From: Chromera velia
Taxonomy: Eukaryota > Sar > Chromeraceae
Direction: 5' to 3'
Length of the DNA stretch: 36,206 nucleotides
NCBI GenBank assembly: GCA_018398765.1
Contig: JAHBMJ010001879.1
Location: 71,990-108,195 of the forward strand
Positions 22,103 through 36,206 of this stretch are shown one piece after another. The notes beneath the pieces were generated by a model, which saw nothing but the letters and a program-made list of their open reading frames with translations, ran no database searches and was not told where the DNA came from. A program made the position numbers and the translations under genes. Position 1 is the first letter of the stretch; every line of letters begins with the position of its first letter.

Positions 22103-22653
22103 GAGAGAGTATAGGGGTCGATCAAGCTAGGCAGAAAGAAGAATAGGCTTGATGGGACAGAGAGGCGTGAGTCAGTCAGTCAGGCAACCAATTCGTTCGA
22201 TCGATCAATTTCAAAACTTGAGGTTTAGCTGTCAAGGTTCTTCTTACGCAAATTTCAGCCTCATGGTGCAGCTAGCTGTCTCGCTGGCCTCCGGGGATCG
22301 CCTTAAGGAATCAAAGCGTTGAGGGTCGATTTTGGTGAGTAATTGTTCATGAGTGTGTGAATATCATTGCGTGCCTCTTTGCACAGGTTTTCTCGACCGA
22401 TGCCTGCAAAGCTGTCATCCACACCCACACACATAAATGCATGATTGTGTTTTGTGTGAATACGTGCACCTTCTGATTCATGCAGGTCGCTTCAAACGAC
22501 GAAGATGGTGTTGCAGAAGCGATCTGTCGTTTTGCTCAGGTAGCGGAGTCTCAACTTGCTACGGTCGAGAGGGACCTGGCAACTCGATTGGTGCCGTTTT
22601 GTGCACTCTCCGCGGCAGAGGGAGACGTTGTCAGCAGCGAGGAAGATGCATGA
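17550..22653 (+). CDS. Cof-type HAD-superfamily hydrolase with N-terminal targeting leader, 9 exons
   Basis: Exons: 17550-17766, 17889-17942, 18410-18587, 18734-18893, 19473-19562, 20222-20302, 20651-20709, 21913-21979 and 22486-22653; 357 residues. All four HAD motifs are present: I, DMDGTL (D56, D58); II, ASGR (S90); III, GASK (K248); IV, GDGENDIEM (D271, D275). Between II and III lies a Cof-type (C2, IIB) cap, and ASNDEDGVAEAI follows motif IV as usual. These enzymes dephosphorylate sugar phosphates, flavin nucleotides or similar small molecules with Mg2+; substrate unknown. Residues 1-48 precede the domain: a hydrophobic signal-like segment (LFRLTFLCLCSSFG) then a basic Arg/Lys-rich stretch, resembling a bipartite plastid leader. 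The junction of exons 5 and 6 needs either a GC donor or an unusual acceptor. The donor of exon 7 is the first unit of a (GTCA)n array. Confidence 0.94.
18233..18264. repeat. (CTGC)n tetranucleotide repeat
   Basis: CTGC units in HAD intron 2. Confidence 0.9.
18669..18699. repeat. (GT)n microsatellite
   Basis: GT run in HAD intron 3. Confidence 0.95.
18948..19050. repeat. (AGAC)n, (AGAT)n and (GA)n compound array
   Basis: About 17 AGAC units with one AGAT interruption, then GATA and GA runs, in HAD intron 4. Confidence 0.95.
19422..19471. repeat. (GC)n(GT)n run abutting a 3' splice site
   Basis: Alternating CG then GT units end in GTGCAG at the acceptor of HAD exon 5 (19473). Alternating purine-pyrimidine DNA of this kind is Z-DNA prone. 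Confidence 0.95.
20111..20230 (+). repeat. 100-bp duplication of an exon edge plus an AT-rich element
   Basis: CCTGCAGGCCGTCCCC occurs at 20115-20130 and again at 20215-20230, exactly 100 bp apart. The second copy is the acceptor and first bases of HAD exon 6. Between them are three related units, each ending in a variant of TATGAAAATAAAC. AATTCTGTATGAAARTAAAC is shared with the array at 32941-34059. Confidence 0.85.
20331..20372. repeat. (GTCA)n tandem repeat
   Basis: About nine GTCA units about 30 nt downstream of the HAD exon 6 donor. Confidence 0.93.
20464..20522. repeat. (GTGC)n followed by (GT)n
   Basis: GTGC units grading into GT in HAD intron 6. Confidence 0.9.
20709..20772 (+). repeat. 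(CAGT)n array starting at a 5' splice site
   Basis: The array begins inside the codon split by the donor of HAD exon 7 (CA/GTCAGTCAG). Interrupted units continue to about 20890. It is complementary to 20993-21332. Confidence 0.92.
20993..21332 (+). repeat. (ACTG)n array, complementary to the upstream (CAGT)n
   Basis: About 340 nt of ACTG units with occasional GTTAG or TAAC variants in HAD intron 7. ACTG is the reverse complement of CAGT. Long open frames here (Ser/Val/Gln repeats on the - strand) are repeat artefacts. Confidence 0.95.
21403..21480. repeat. Three-copy 27-nt tandem repeat
   Basis: Units containing GACACACACAAAGCCTTCTA, in HAD intron 7. Confidence 0.85.
21655..21684. repeat. 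(CAGA)n repeat
   Basis: CAGA units in HAD intron 7. Confidence 0.9.
22040..22110. repeat. (GT)n then (GA)n
   Basis: GT run followed by GA and GGGA runs in HAD intron 8, about 60 nt after the exon 8 donor. Confidence 0.92.
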
Positions 22654-23954
22654 AGCAGCGCTTAACTGTCTGTTTGTTTGTTTGTTTAGTTGATGTCAGA
22701 TGACAGTCAGATCGATATGCAGTTGATCAGCATTTCAATTTTCTAGTTATTCAATTTCCTACTCCACAGCATGTACTAAGGCGGTCTTTATAGAATGAAT
22801 GGAAATGAAAAAAAGGAAATTCAATGAATTGAATGAATGAATTATACTTGAAGCGGTTACTAAAGCTGGTGAGCCACGACTTACACTCTCGCCAACCATG
22901 GGATATTGTAATCAATCAGCGTTTTTGCATGTTTTACCAGGATCGAGATATCAGAAGATTATGATAAACAAAACATATAAACTTATTTTATGAATTATGA
23001 TTTAATTATCATAAATTCAAAGTTGTTTCCCAAAATATGAATTAATATCAAAACTTTTCGAATATTAATTTTTTATTTTTTTTTAAAAAAAAGATTACCT
23101 AGAAGATTTAAAATACCTAGACGATTACTTGATTGATTGAGTCAAACCTTGACTGCTAGTTTGACTGACTGCTTCTTAGAGCTTATGTTAGAGCCTGAGT
23201 TGGAGCATGATCATAAGTGATTGAACTTGAATTACTAGTAATAAAAACAATACGTAATAAATCAAATAAAACTTTAGAGTTTAAACCCAGAATTCCAGAT
23301 TTAAACATTTTTTTATTTTCTTTTAAAAATCGTGATAATAATCTAGATAATAATGTCCCATAATGTATATCAGCTACAGCCTGTGGGGGGGAGAAGCTTC
23401 GCTTTTGTACTTATTCAGCCGATGAGCCCTAATATGATTGAGCTTATAGCAATAGACTGCCTCAGTTCTACTATGGAGCAATGTCTATTTTTCAAAGAAC
23501 GCGCTGAGCGCCTCGTGTGCCAATGGGGTCATATATATCTAGTATACACATATATAAAATCAAACTGAATCTCTAGACTCTAATTAAATTTAATCATCCA
23601 TGAATTTTGAAGCATTGCGACAAGACTCAAATAAGTTAGCATTTCGAATCTTCAATGAACGATTGAATGATTTCGATCGTACACCGCGTCGATCAGTGAG
23701 TTGGTGACTGTCAGTCTGAACTGTCGCTCTGTGACTCGCACAACAGATCGAATGTTTCTATACAAATGTGCCACAGAGTGCTGCTGCTGTCACTGTTCCT
23801 ACTACTACTACTACTACTACTACTAGGACTACGACTACATGCACCGGCTGTAGTCCATGTCTGACGAGAACACTGGCAGTACCGTGACACTGCTGGTACG
23901 CTGATTTACAACGACGATTCTCATCATGATCGATTTTCCAGATTTCCCGATCGA
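22654..23954. other. AT-rich intergenic region between convergent HAD and PPR genes
   Basis: AT-rich from about 22730 to 23660, with ATAAT and TTAAA runs and few open frames. A (CTA)n trinucleotide run lies at about 23798-23825. The 71-codon open frame at 23353-23568 has no recognisable similarity. No gene called. Confidence 0.65.
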
Positions 23955-26238
23955 CTACAGTTGCGGGGCCTCTCCCGCTTCTGAATTCACTTCACTGCAA
24001 GGCGCCAACTTCAAATGTGTTTCACTACTGAGAGAGCCGCCCGCTTGCGAGCCCTCCCCCGTGCTTACGACCTTTCTTCTTCTCTTCCTCCTTTTCCTCC
24101 TTTCTTCCTCCAAAGCCTTCCTTCTCTTCCCGTAACTCAGCTCTCTCGGTGGTGCATGTGGTCGTAAACCATGCAAGTGCATCACCGCCATGGCTAATTC
24201 GAAAGCGTTCACCAGGTACGGGGGTAAATAGCGCCACCCCGCAGCTCTCCCATCTATGTCACGGAACATCGCGACCGCCTCCCGCCAGGGACTGCCCGCG
24301 GGGACGAACTCCTCTAAAGCACAGACTCCATGATCCCACATCTCGTAAAAACTCTCAAGCGCTCGTTCAAAAGGAACCCCGCCCTCGTGCCCGGACTTAT
24401 CCAAAACACCACACAGCACCCTCTCCATTCCCTCCAACGAATGCAACTTTCTTTCCCAATCGCCGTGTTGACCCCACACAGCTCTTTTTATGACAAAACA
24501 AAGGGCTACATATGTATAAAGTGAAGGCTCGACCCCCCTCACTATCATCTCCTCAAATATTGCTAGCGCTATCTCCCACTCACACTCAATTTCCCCTGCT
24601 GCCTTTCCCATTGCATACAAAAGATCACCGAATGCCTTCTCTTCCGGTTCGATACCCCTGCGAATCATGTGATCAAAAAGTTCGAGGGCTCTCTCCCACT
24701 CGCTACCACCCGGAGCGTTCTGCATTGCGTTCAGCAAAGAAGTGAAAACCGAAGCGTCGGGCTCTACACCCCTCTGCAACATCTCTTCAAATATCTCAAG
24801 TGCTCGCTCCACTTTGCTCCCCCCCTCCGCTCTTGCCATTGCACTGATTAGCGCACTGTAAGTCGACACACTTGGCGGGTTCACATCACCCCGCATCGTC
24901 ATCTCATCAAATACCGCCAGCGCTCTCTCCCACTCACTTCCCCCCCGAGCTCTAGTCATCGCCACGATCAACCAATAGTATGTGGCGTCGATCGGCTTGA
25001 TTCCGCTGTCCCTCATCTCGTCAAACAACTCCACCGCAATCTCCCATTCACCCCACCCCGGAAACTTTGCCAAGGCCCCGATCAAACGGGTGTAAGTCTC
25101 TTCACTGGGCTCCACCCCACTGAGCTTCATCTCTTCAAACATCTCTAAGGCAGTCTCCCAATCACTTTCGTGTGCAACATTTATTACAGCCTCGATCAGC
25201 AGAGCAGACGTTTCTCTTTCTGGCTGCAAACCCCTTTCTCTCATCTCCCCAAACAATCCCAGCGCTCTCTTCCACTTCATAGGTTCAGCACTCAACATCG
25301 TATCTATCAGCACATTGTACGTCTTTCGGTTCGGCTCTATTCCCTCTTCCACCATCTCCTCAAACAACCTTAGCGCTGTCTCCCACTGACTACCCTCCCG
25401 ACTTTTTCTCAACGCTGTAATCAACAAATTGCAGGTTTCCACGTCCGGCTCTATGCCACCTTCCTCCATTTCTAAAAGAAGCTCAAACGCCCTTTCCCAC
25501 TCGCTACCACCCGAAACGTTTCCGCATGCACACAACAACGAATTAAAAACTGACACGTCAGGCTCTACACCCGTCTGCAACATTTCTGCATACAACTGCA
25601 GCGCTCTCTTCAGCTGACTGCCATCGGCTGCCAACGCCAAAGCGTCGATCAGAGTACTGTAAGTCGACGCATGCGGTCTCATGCCGCTTCGCACCATCTT
25701 TGAAAACAACTGCAGTGCTTTCTTCCACTCACTTCCGCCAGCCGCCATTGCCATTGCACGGATCAGTGCTGTGTACATCCCCACGCCAGGCTCCACCCCA
25801 CCCTCCTCCTTTATCCGACGAAACAAAACCTCGGCCTCTGTCCACCTGCCCAGATCCCCCAGACGGACTATTTCGTCCTGGCAATGCTGCAGAGTCTGCA
25901 TGAAGATATATGCATGCACAGTAAACAGCGTGTCTCCGAATTTCGTTCACTAAGGGAAATAAACGGTTTGTCATTCTCATCCAATCCAATCCAATGCAAT
26001 TCAAGCAAGGAGATGCAAAAAGAAAGAAAGAAGACAAGACACGCGGAGACCTTCAAGGGTTCTTTCCACTTTTCGAAACGCCAATCGCGCGCAGGTCCAA
26101 ACACTGAGTCCATCCATGTCTAGACAAATATCTTCAGTTCTCTTGCACTGCTTGCCCCTCTCTCTCTATGTGTGTGTCTGTGTTCGTATATGGATGTGTG
26201 CGTGTGACAGTGTATGTGTGTGTACATGAGTGTGTGCG

Positions 26239-26270
<32 letters not shown>

Positions 26271-26707
26271 ACGTGTGTGTTTGTACGCCTGTTTCTGTCT
26301 CCGTCTCCGTCTCAGCGTCTCTCTTCATGTTTGTGCCTGTGTGTGTATGTTCACGCCCGCGCCTGCTCCGTAGAGACCACGCACGCTTGGATCCCTTTGC
26401 TCTCAAATCCCGTCTCGTCTCCTCCCTTCCCTTCCCTTCCCTTCCACCCGACCTGCAGCCAGCCCCATGCAGGCACTAGCTCACTGACCTCTTTGTCTCT
26501 CCACCACGTGCCAGCGAAATCTCCCTCGCGTGCCATCAGCTCCATATCCTCCATGGGACTTGGAGCGCCTCCGGGCAAGGCTCCCCGCTCCTTGGCATGG
26601 TTGTCTCCAGACAAGGTTCCTAACCTGTGGTCACTGCCGTCTCCAGAGACACTGCCACCGTCCACGCTAGGGGAGTCGATCGACTTGCGGGTCCCACCCC
26701 GCATCAT
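23955..26707 (-). CDS. Pentatricopeptide-repeat (PPR) protein, 3 exons
   Basis: Exons 26707-26489, 26119-26051 and 25895-23955, phase 0 throughout; about 742 residues. The long exon encodes at least 12 tandem helical repeats of about 38 residues, with a pattern close to SEWERALELFDEM..RGVEPD..TY..LI.AM....GG. The A-helix and the VEPD(x)TY(x)xLI core are typical of PPR, but each unit carries about three extra residues with a conserved Trp at position 3. PPR proteins bind single-stranded RNA, usually in plastids or mitochondria, for processing, stability or translation; the RNA target is unknown. The C-terminus has a dense Lys/Arg block (KRRKALEEERRKRRKRRRK) and then a Ser/Gly/Glu-rich tail. 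No clear transit peptide is seen at the proposed start (MMRGG). The first two exons rest on splice signals and phase only; translation could instead start at ATG 26113. Confidence 0.92.
26215..26273. repeat. (GT)n microsatellite
   Basis: Interrupted GT run in PPR intron 1. Confidence 0.93.
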
Positions 26708-26862
26708 CGAGAGCGGTGGCAGTAAACTGCTGGGGACACAGGAAGAGGACAGACTTAGCTGCCGGTGCGTATGCAGGAATGTGAGTATCCCTGCTGTCTC
26801 CACCACCTCAAGAAGATGCGTCGACCCTAACAAGGCAAACCAAACCGCGAGGGGGTGGAGCC
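26708..26862. promoter_or_regulatory. Short spacer upstream of the PPR start and of a + strand ATG
   Basis: A 155-bp gap between the proposed PPR start (-) and ATG 26863 (+). CCTGTGTCCCCAG on the - strand, about 20 nt before the PPR ATG, looks like a 3' splice site, so an upstream non-coding or coding exon is possible. Confidence 0.3.
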
Positions 26863-27066
26863 ATGGCCAAAAAAGCATTATCAAAAACAAAGCCCGGGGG
26901 TGATCCTCTGCCAAGGACACCCGCCGGACTCATGAAGGACCGCCAAGAGAGGCTGCAGGGCGTTGTCAGAAAGCAAACTTGCTTGCCCCCCCACCTGGAT
27001 CAATACATGGCAGCTTCAGGTACCTTCTTGCTGCGGCAATCGAATGGGGCGAGAGTTGATAGAAAG
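26863..27066 (+). CDS. Possible first exon of an unidentified gene
   Basis: ATG in good context (GAGCCATGGCC) opens a 68-codon frame, MAKKALSKTKPGGDPLPRTP and onward, ending at the donor-like AAAG/GTAGGG after 27066; a second donor (TTCAG/GTACCT) lies after 27019. The peptide is basic and of no known family. Divergent to the PPR gene, which would continue the alternating strand pattern. No matching downstream exon was found, so this may be a gene fragment or a chance frame. Confidence 0.3.
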
Positions 27067-27858
27067 GTAGGGACAGCAGGCATTCTGGGCAGCTTCCTGA
27101 CCGTGTGTGTGGGGATCTGATCACGGGAAAAAGGCACCATTGGAACAGCCTGCTGCGTAGAGGGCAAGAGGGTGCATGCACATGGCTGTCACGGGTTGTA
27201 TGAATTGACGCACGCAATCAATTAAGCTGAATTGACGCACGCAATTAAGCTCGGCCATGCATGCATGCAAACCTGCATGCACGATTAATTCTCTTTAGTG
27301 TCTTTCTGGTCCTTTGTCGGGCCAGTATGCATCTTACCTAGGCATAGGTCCTGTCCGTCTATTACGGCCAATCTGTTGCAAGCGCAAGCCCTTCGGACTA
27401 GGCTGCCGCGCCTAGCTTATACTATTCCACGATGGATAAAAATTAATACCTTTCATTCTCCATGTGTTCGCGTGGTTAACTCTGCCTATCTATGGATGAG
27501 CATTGTGGTTTTCCTTTTCCCTTCCCCGACTTCTTCTTCAATGGATTCCTTAGCCAGTTAAAAAAATTTGTTTCTCTTCAACATTTCTTTATTAAACCTT
27601 TTCTTTATATCCATAAATTCTTTTGCACGCTTAGCAGCTTTTAGCTCTTTTATAATTAATGGATGCATACATATTCTTAAATTCTTCCTTTGCATATTTT
27701 CTTCAGTATGAAACCGCACTGTGATTTTCACAGCTATATATAGTAATTGGCAATTAGAGACTACGTGGTTAGGGCATACTATATACAGTAGAATTCTTCT
27801 CGACTCCGTAAGAAAGAGACGCCCGAGGCTTTGACTATGACAAATAACATTCGCCTAT
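27067..27858. other. Intergenic; no gene recognised
   Basis: Contains TGCATGCATGCA near 27257-27270 and AT-rich sequence from about 27550. The open frame 27298-27561 (+) has no family features. Confidence 0.5.
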
Positions 27859-28135
27859 GTGAGCACAACGCTCGCATACGCTCGCAAGCTCTGCTGTAAA
27901 GTCGCTGGCTGCCCGTTTGAGAATATATCTTGCGAACATGGCCTAACCAGAAGGGGAGAAGACTGCGTCACATGCTCGTCTCTACTTTCTTTGTGTCCAT
28001 GGAGTTCGCAAGCGATTCTGTACTCACGGCTACCATGTAGGTGTCCACTCTCCAGTTGCACGCGGGAGAGCCAGTTCAAGGTTTTTTGCGGCTCTGGGAG
28101 ATCAACCGTCTTCACACTATCACCTTCAAATCTTG
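27859..28135 (+). CDS. Candidate Cys-rich coding segment, unrecognised
   Basis: Open + frame ending at a textbook donor (CTTG/GTAAGT) after 28135. It includes CCKVAGCPFENISCEHG and then EDCVTCSS, so cysteines are dense at the front. No ATG lies in frame and no clear acceptor was found, and the opposite strand is also open. Could be an internal exon or element relic. Confidence 0.2.
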
Positions 28136-28427
28136 GTAAGTCTCTTATGACCTGTGTTTCCATATGTGCTTGTATGGATGAGTGGTTGTAGAACATGCTA
28201 TGTATACCTAACAATATATTATTGAGAAAAGAGGGAAAAAACAACCCATGCGGAACAACACTTTACAACACACAATGTTAAACGCGCCTTCGTATACGTC
28301 TGTCTACATATATATGAATGACATCTGTGCAGGAATTGCAGTAGGAACAACGCAAACACACTCTGGAAGGAGGGAAAGACCGAACATGATTCCTTCGAAT
28401 TGCTCTCAGTCTGACGAGTCGACCTGA

Positions 28428-28631
28428 AAAGCAATCGAGGTTCTTCCGGGGCTTGGCTTTGCGATGTACCAAAAAGAAGGGGAGCGAAGGGCCCTCTTGT
28501 TTTCTTTGTGGTCCACAAGGGGCATTGCTTATGAAAATACCGTAGAGGATGATGTAGAAGTCGGGGGGGGTCAAACCGTCTTACAAGCTGCCAAGCAGCT
28601 GCTGCTAGACCTGAGAACAGAGAGACTATAA
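28428..28631 (+). CDS. Candidate terminal coding segment, unrecognised
   Basis: 67 open codons then TAA, bounded upstream by an in-frame stop, so it would have to be a last exon or a relic. It reads EVLPGLGFAMYQKEGERRAL, LFSLWSTRGIAYENTVEDD and, near the end, LQAAKQLLLDLRTERL. This is balanced, protein-like composition without repeats. Acceptor unclear. Family unknown. Confidence 0.25.
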   Translation, partial: KAIEVLPGLGFAMYQKEGERRALLFSLWSTRGIAYENTVEDDVEVGGGQTVLQAAKQLLLDLRTERL

Positions 28632-29305
28632 GTTCATACAATTATGTCTTGTACTTTAGCTCCCAATTCATGCTTTGATTCATGAATGACGGTTTGTCAT
28701 GAGACAATGTCACCCAAGCAGCAGTGTAACTGTCTCTCATTGTGCCTGTTGTCACTCATTGAAGATTTGTTTGATCAGCTTGGTCCATCAGATGAATATC
28801 AGCAAATTTGTATTACGGGTTGTTAGATTTTTCCTTTTCTTAGAGTGTGTTGCTTCCTAGGTTGCTTCTCCCTTCATATGTTTCTGATTCTCGTTTTCTT
28901 TTCTATTCTTTTCTTCCGATACATACCGCCATCTTCACTTGAGACAAATTGAATCTGCTTTCATTCTGCATGCAGGGATCATGCAGGGACAAGGAGGAGG
29001 AGGTGGAGATTGAGGGGGAGGAGGTTTTGTTTCTTAAGGTGGAGGGGGATAGCATTGAGTAGCATTGAGTGGGATGAGGGGGAGGAGAGAAGTGAAGGGT
29101 AGGAGGAGGTTGGCGAGAGCGAAGGGGGGAGAGTTGAGGAGATGCGGGGGGAGATTGGTAAGAGCGGGGGGAGAGATGGCTTTAATTCTATGGAAACGCT
29201 TACCTTTTCATAAATTCGAACCAGATACTGACCCGGACAGAACTTCTAGAGCGTCTTGGCTACTAGCTTGGCTACAAGGAGGTTTTGGAGATTGACTAAG
29301 TCGCC
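28632..29305. other. Intergenic; purine-rich GGGGAGG tract
   Basis: From about 28993 to 29180 the + strand is G/A-rich with many GGGGGAGG and GGAGGAGG units. Otherwise no supported feature. Confidence 0.5.
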
Positions 29306-29554
29306 ATGACCCTCTTTAAGGGCATTTCTTTCCCTGAAGCCACCCCAATGACGATTTCACAGGGAAACGTCACCGTCAAAGTCGTCCTCGTCACTGAGAT
29401 GAAAATCCCTGCCATGTTCCCGAATGCTATGGTAAATTCTACGCCATACAGTAGCATGTCTGTTGGGAATGTTGAGCGTCCCCCTTGTTCCCCCTACAAA
29501 CACTCCAGAACAGGAGACGACTGGAGAGGAGAGAGAGCAAATTGCTCCCTCAAG
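29306..29554 (+). CDS. Candidate coding segment, unrecognised
   Basis: ATG opens 83 codons ending at CTCAAG/GTACGC. It includes MTLFKGISFPEATPMTISQG and MFPNAMVNSTPYSSM. Normal mixed composition, donor at the end, no homology recognised and no downstream exon found before the AT-rich block. Confidence 0.25.
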
Positions 29555-30585
29555 GTACGCTTATCGTCACATTTTAATAAGAATCAGCGCCCCATCCTAC
29601 ATGTATACACACACACACACACATATACACATATATACATACACACATACACACACATACACACACGAGGAGAGATGAACAAAAACATAGTTGTAAAACA
29701 GACTGACTTTTGACTGAAGCCCTGGGGCAGATAGAATTTACAACCAGACACACACAGGCGATTGTGCATACACATAGAACTGCAGAGGCAAAAAAGAAGC
29801 GAACAAGAGGGTTGATTAGATGCAGCCTATATATCATGCAGGGGGGGGGGCTTTTGTTGAGACGGGGGGGGGACTTAGTGAGAAGGGGGGGGAGGATTTG
29901 ATGATGATAATGAAACAAGGTTTGACATTGATATATTGTGAATCCTACTGTAAATAGACTTAATATACAACTTCAAATTAGTTGTGTCAGATATCTAAGT
30001 AGTCTTTTAGAGTATCATTGCATTAGCTAGCATAATATAACTTATATAAGTATTGTACTTGTTTAGCAAAATTTTATCAAAAGATATTTAAGAATCAAAC
30101 ATATGAAACTCTGCCCTGATTGAGTTTCATAGTAAAAAAAACATCTGATTGATCGAGTTTTAAAATTATCTAATTAGTGACCAGGTTTGATTTGATTTGA
30201 TTTAATGATTTTAATCTAGAATTTGGTTTGATTTAAGGTCGGGTTTAACCTCAAATCAAATCTGCAGGTCTGATGGGGTTTGCTTTGACACCTTGATCAA
30301 CCTAAAATTATGAGTTGTTATTGGTAAAAACTAGGACTCTAGTCTAAGAGAGCTCGCATATTAGGGAACCCGGAACCCATGAAGTTAAACCTCAAATCCA
30401 ACTTCAAATCTACCCAAATTTGCAAATCTAGAGCGGCTAGTAGAGTTTTAATATCAAATCAAATCTAATTATCCAAATCTATTAAATCAAACCTGATCAC
30501 TATATCTAATACAATTCTGTTAGCTAGCAATTCCTATAAATTGCCAAAAAGTATCAAAAAGTGGTTTTTAACTAAGTTAGTAGGT

Positions 30586-30618
<33 letters not shown>

Positions 30619-30828
30619 CCAGTGATTGATTGATTAATTTTTTTTTCAGATTTACTCTTCTAAGTTTATTCTGCTTATAGATATGCGAATTAACCTGCTA
30701 AGTCCTCTACGTGCGGTATAAAAACTTAAAGACATTCTAAGGTTTTAAATTATTGTAAGTGAGCAGACTGTTTTCGTAATTACTGTTGTTTGTTGCATGG
30801 TGAGCAAGTATCAATTCATGTAAATCAA
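29555..30828. other. Intergenic: CA/TA repeat, G-run cluster, then an AT-rich block
   Basis: A (CA)n/(TACA)n run at about 29606-29665 is followed by three G-runs of 8-10 at 29841-29892. An AT-rich block of about 900 bp at 29920-30828 has repeated CTCAAATC/AAATCTA words and a (GATT)n run at about 30590-30618. No gene seen. Confidence 0.6.
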
Positions 30829-35905
<5,077 letters not shown>

Positions 35906-36206
35906 GACACTCAGTCGATCCTTTCTCCGCAAGAAGAACGTACACCTCGTGATTGCATGATCGAACAAAAAGGGACGCCATGCGTGCCACGCCTGTGCTT
36001 GATATGTCCTCCGACCCCGTCAATCCAAAACAAAAATCGACACACGCTGATCGTCGATGCCAAAGCATATGCATGCAGTTTTTTTTTTTTCACACTTCGA
36101 TCCTGTGATATAATGGAGACTTGGACTGAATTTGGCAGTCTTCAGAGAGACAGAGAGAGAGAGAGGGGAGAGAGAGAGAGGAGAGAGAGAGAGGAGAGAG
36201 AGAGAG
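35906..36206 (-). promoter_or_regulatory. 5' flank of the kinase gene, ending in a GA repeat
   Basis: TGCATGCATATG on the - strand at about 36066-36077 sits beside a poly-T run (+ strand) at 36078-36090. From 36150 to the window end the + strand is GAGAGA and GGGAGAGA. No upstream exon could be confirmed; the gene's 5' end may extend beyond the window. Confidence 0.35.

Noticed and set aside
26966-27217. 83-codon - strand frame upstream of the PPR gene as an extra PPR exon
   Set aside because: No PPR-like or targeting features and no splice sites in phase with the exon at 26707.

Overview
This is nuclear DNA of an intron-rich eukaryote, not a prokaryotic window. Genes are split into many short exons (two of 23 and 27 nt). 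Introns are packed with microsatellites, and TGCATGCA is everywhere. One gene product starts with a signal-peptide-like leader followed by a basic stretch, as in proteins sent to a complex plastid. This suggests a photosynthetic alveolate-type protist, perhaps a chromerid alga, but the assignment is inference.

Exon models were built by hand from homology, splice sites and reading-frame phase, and every multi-exon model closes in frame. Five genes are recognisable and lie on strictly alternating strands. (1) A LanC-like (LANCL) glutathione-binding protein, + strand, 544-5121, 7 exons. (2) A large protein with a DOT1-like SAM-dependent methyltransferase domain, - strand, 7972-16934, 16 exons, about 1026 residues. 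(3) A Cof-type HAD phosphatase, + strand, 17550-22653, 9 exons, 357 residues, with an N-terminal targeting leader. (4) A pentatricopeptide-repeat (PPR) protein, - strand, 23955-26707, 3 exons, about 742 residues. (5) A tyrosine-kinase-like (TKL, Raf/MLK type) protein kinase, - strand, 30829-35905, 8 exons, at least 375 residues. A possible extra + gene begins at 26863, and several unrecognised open segments lie at 6425-7012, 27859-28135, 28428-28631 and 29306-29554.

Layout: the divergent pair methyltransferase/HAD shares a 615-bp spacer full of TGCATGCA and CGCGCG motifs. The same pair of motifs lies upstream of LANCL. The three convergent intergenic regions (5122-7971, 22654-23954 and about 29720-30828) are conspicuously AT-rich. 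The genes have unrelated functions and do not look like a pathway.

The most unusual content is in the introns. Kinase intron 4 holds a tandem array in which the last 32 nt of exon 4, with its 5' splice site, occurs 12 times, separated by 11 copies of a 62-bp element with 20-bp terminal inverted repeats. A related sequence sits in HAD intron 5, where the edge of the next exon is also duplicated 100 bp upstream. Many 5' splice sites are the first unit of a 4-nt tandem repeat of the form GTNN. Many 3' splice sites read GCATGCAG. HAD intron 7 carries complementary (CAGT)n and (ACTG)n arrays able to form a long hairpin.
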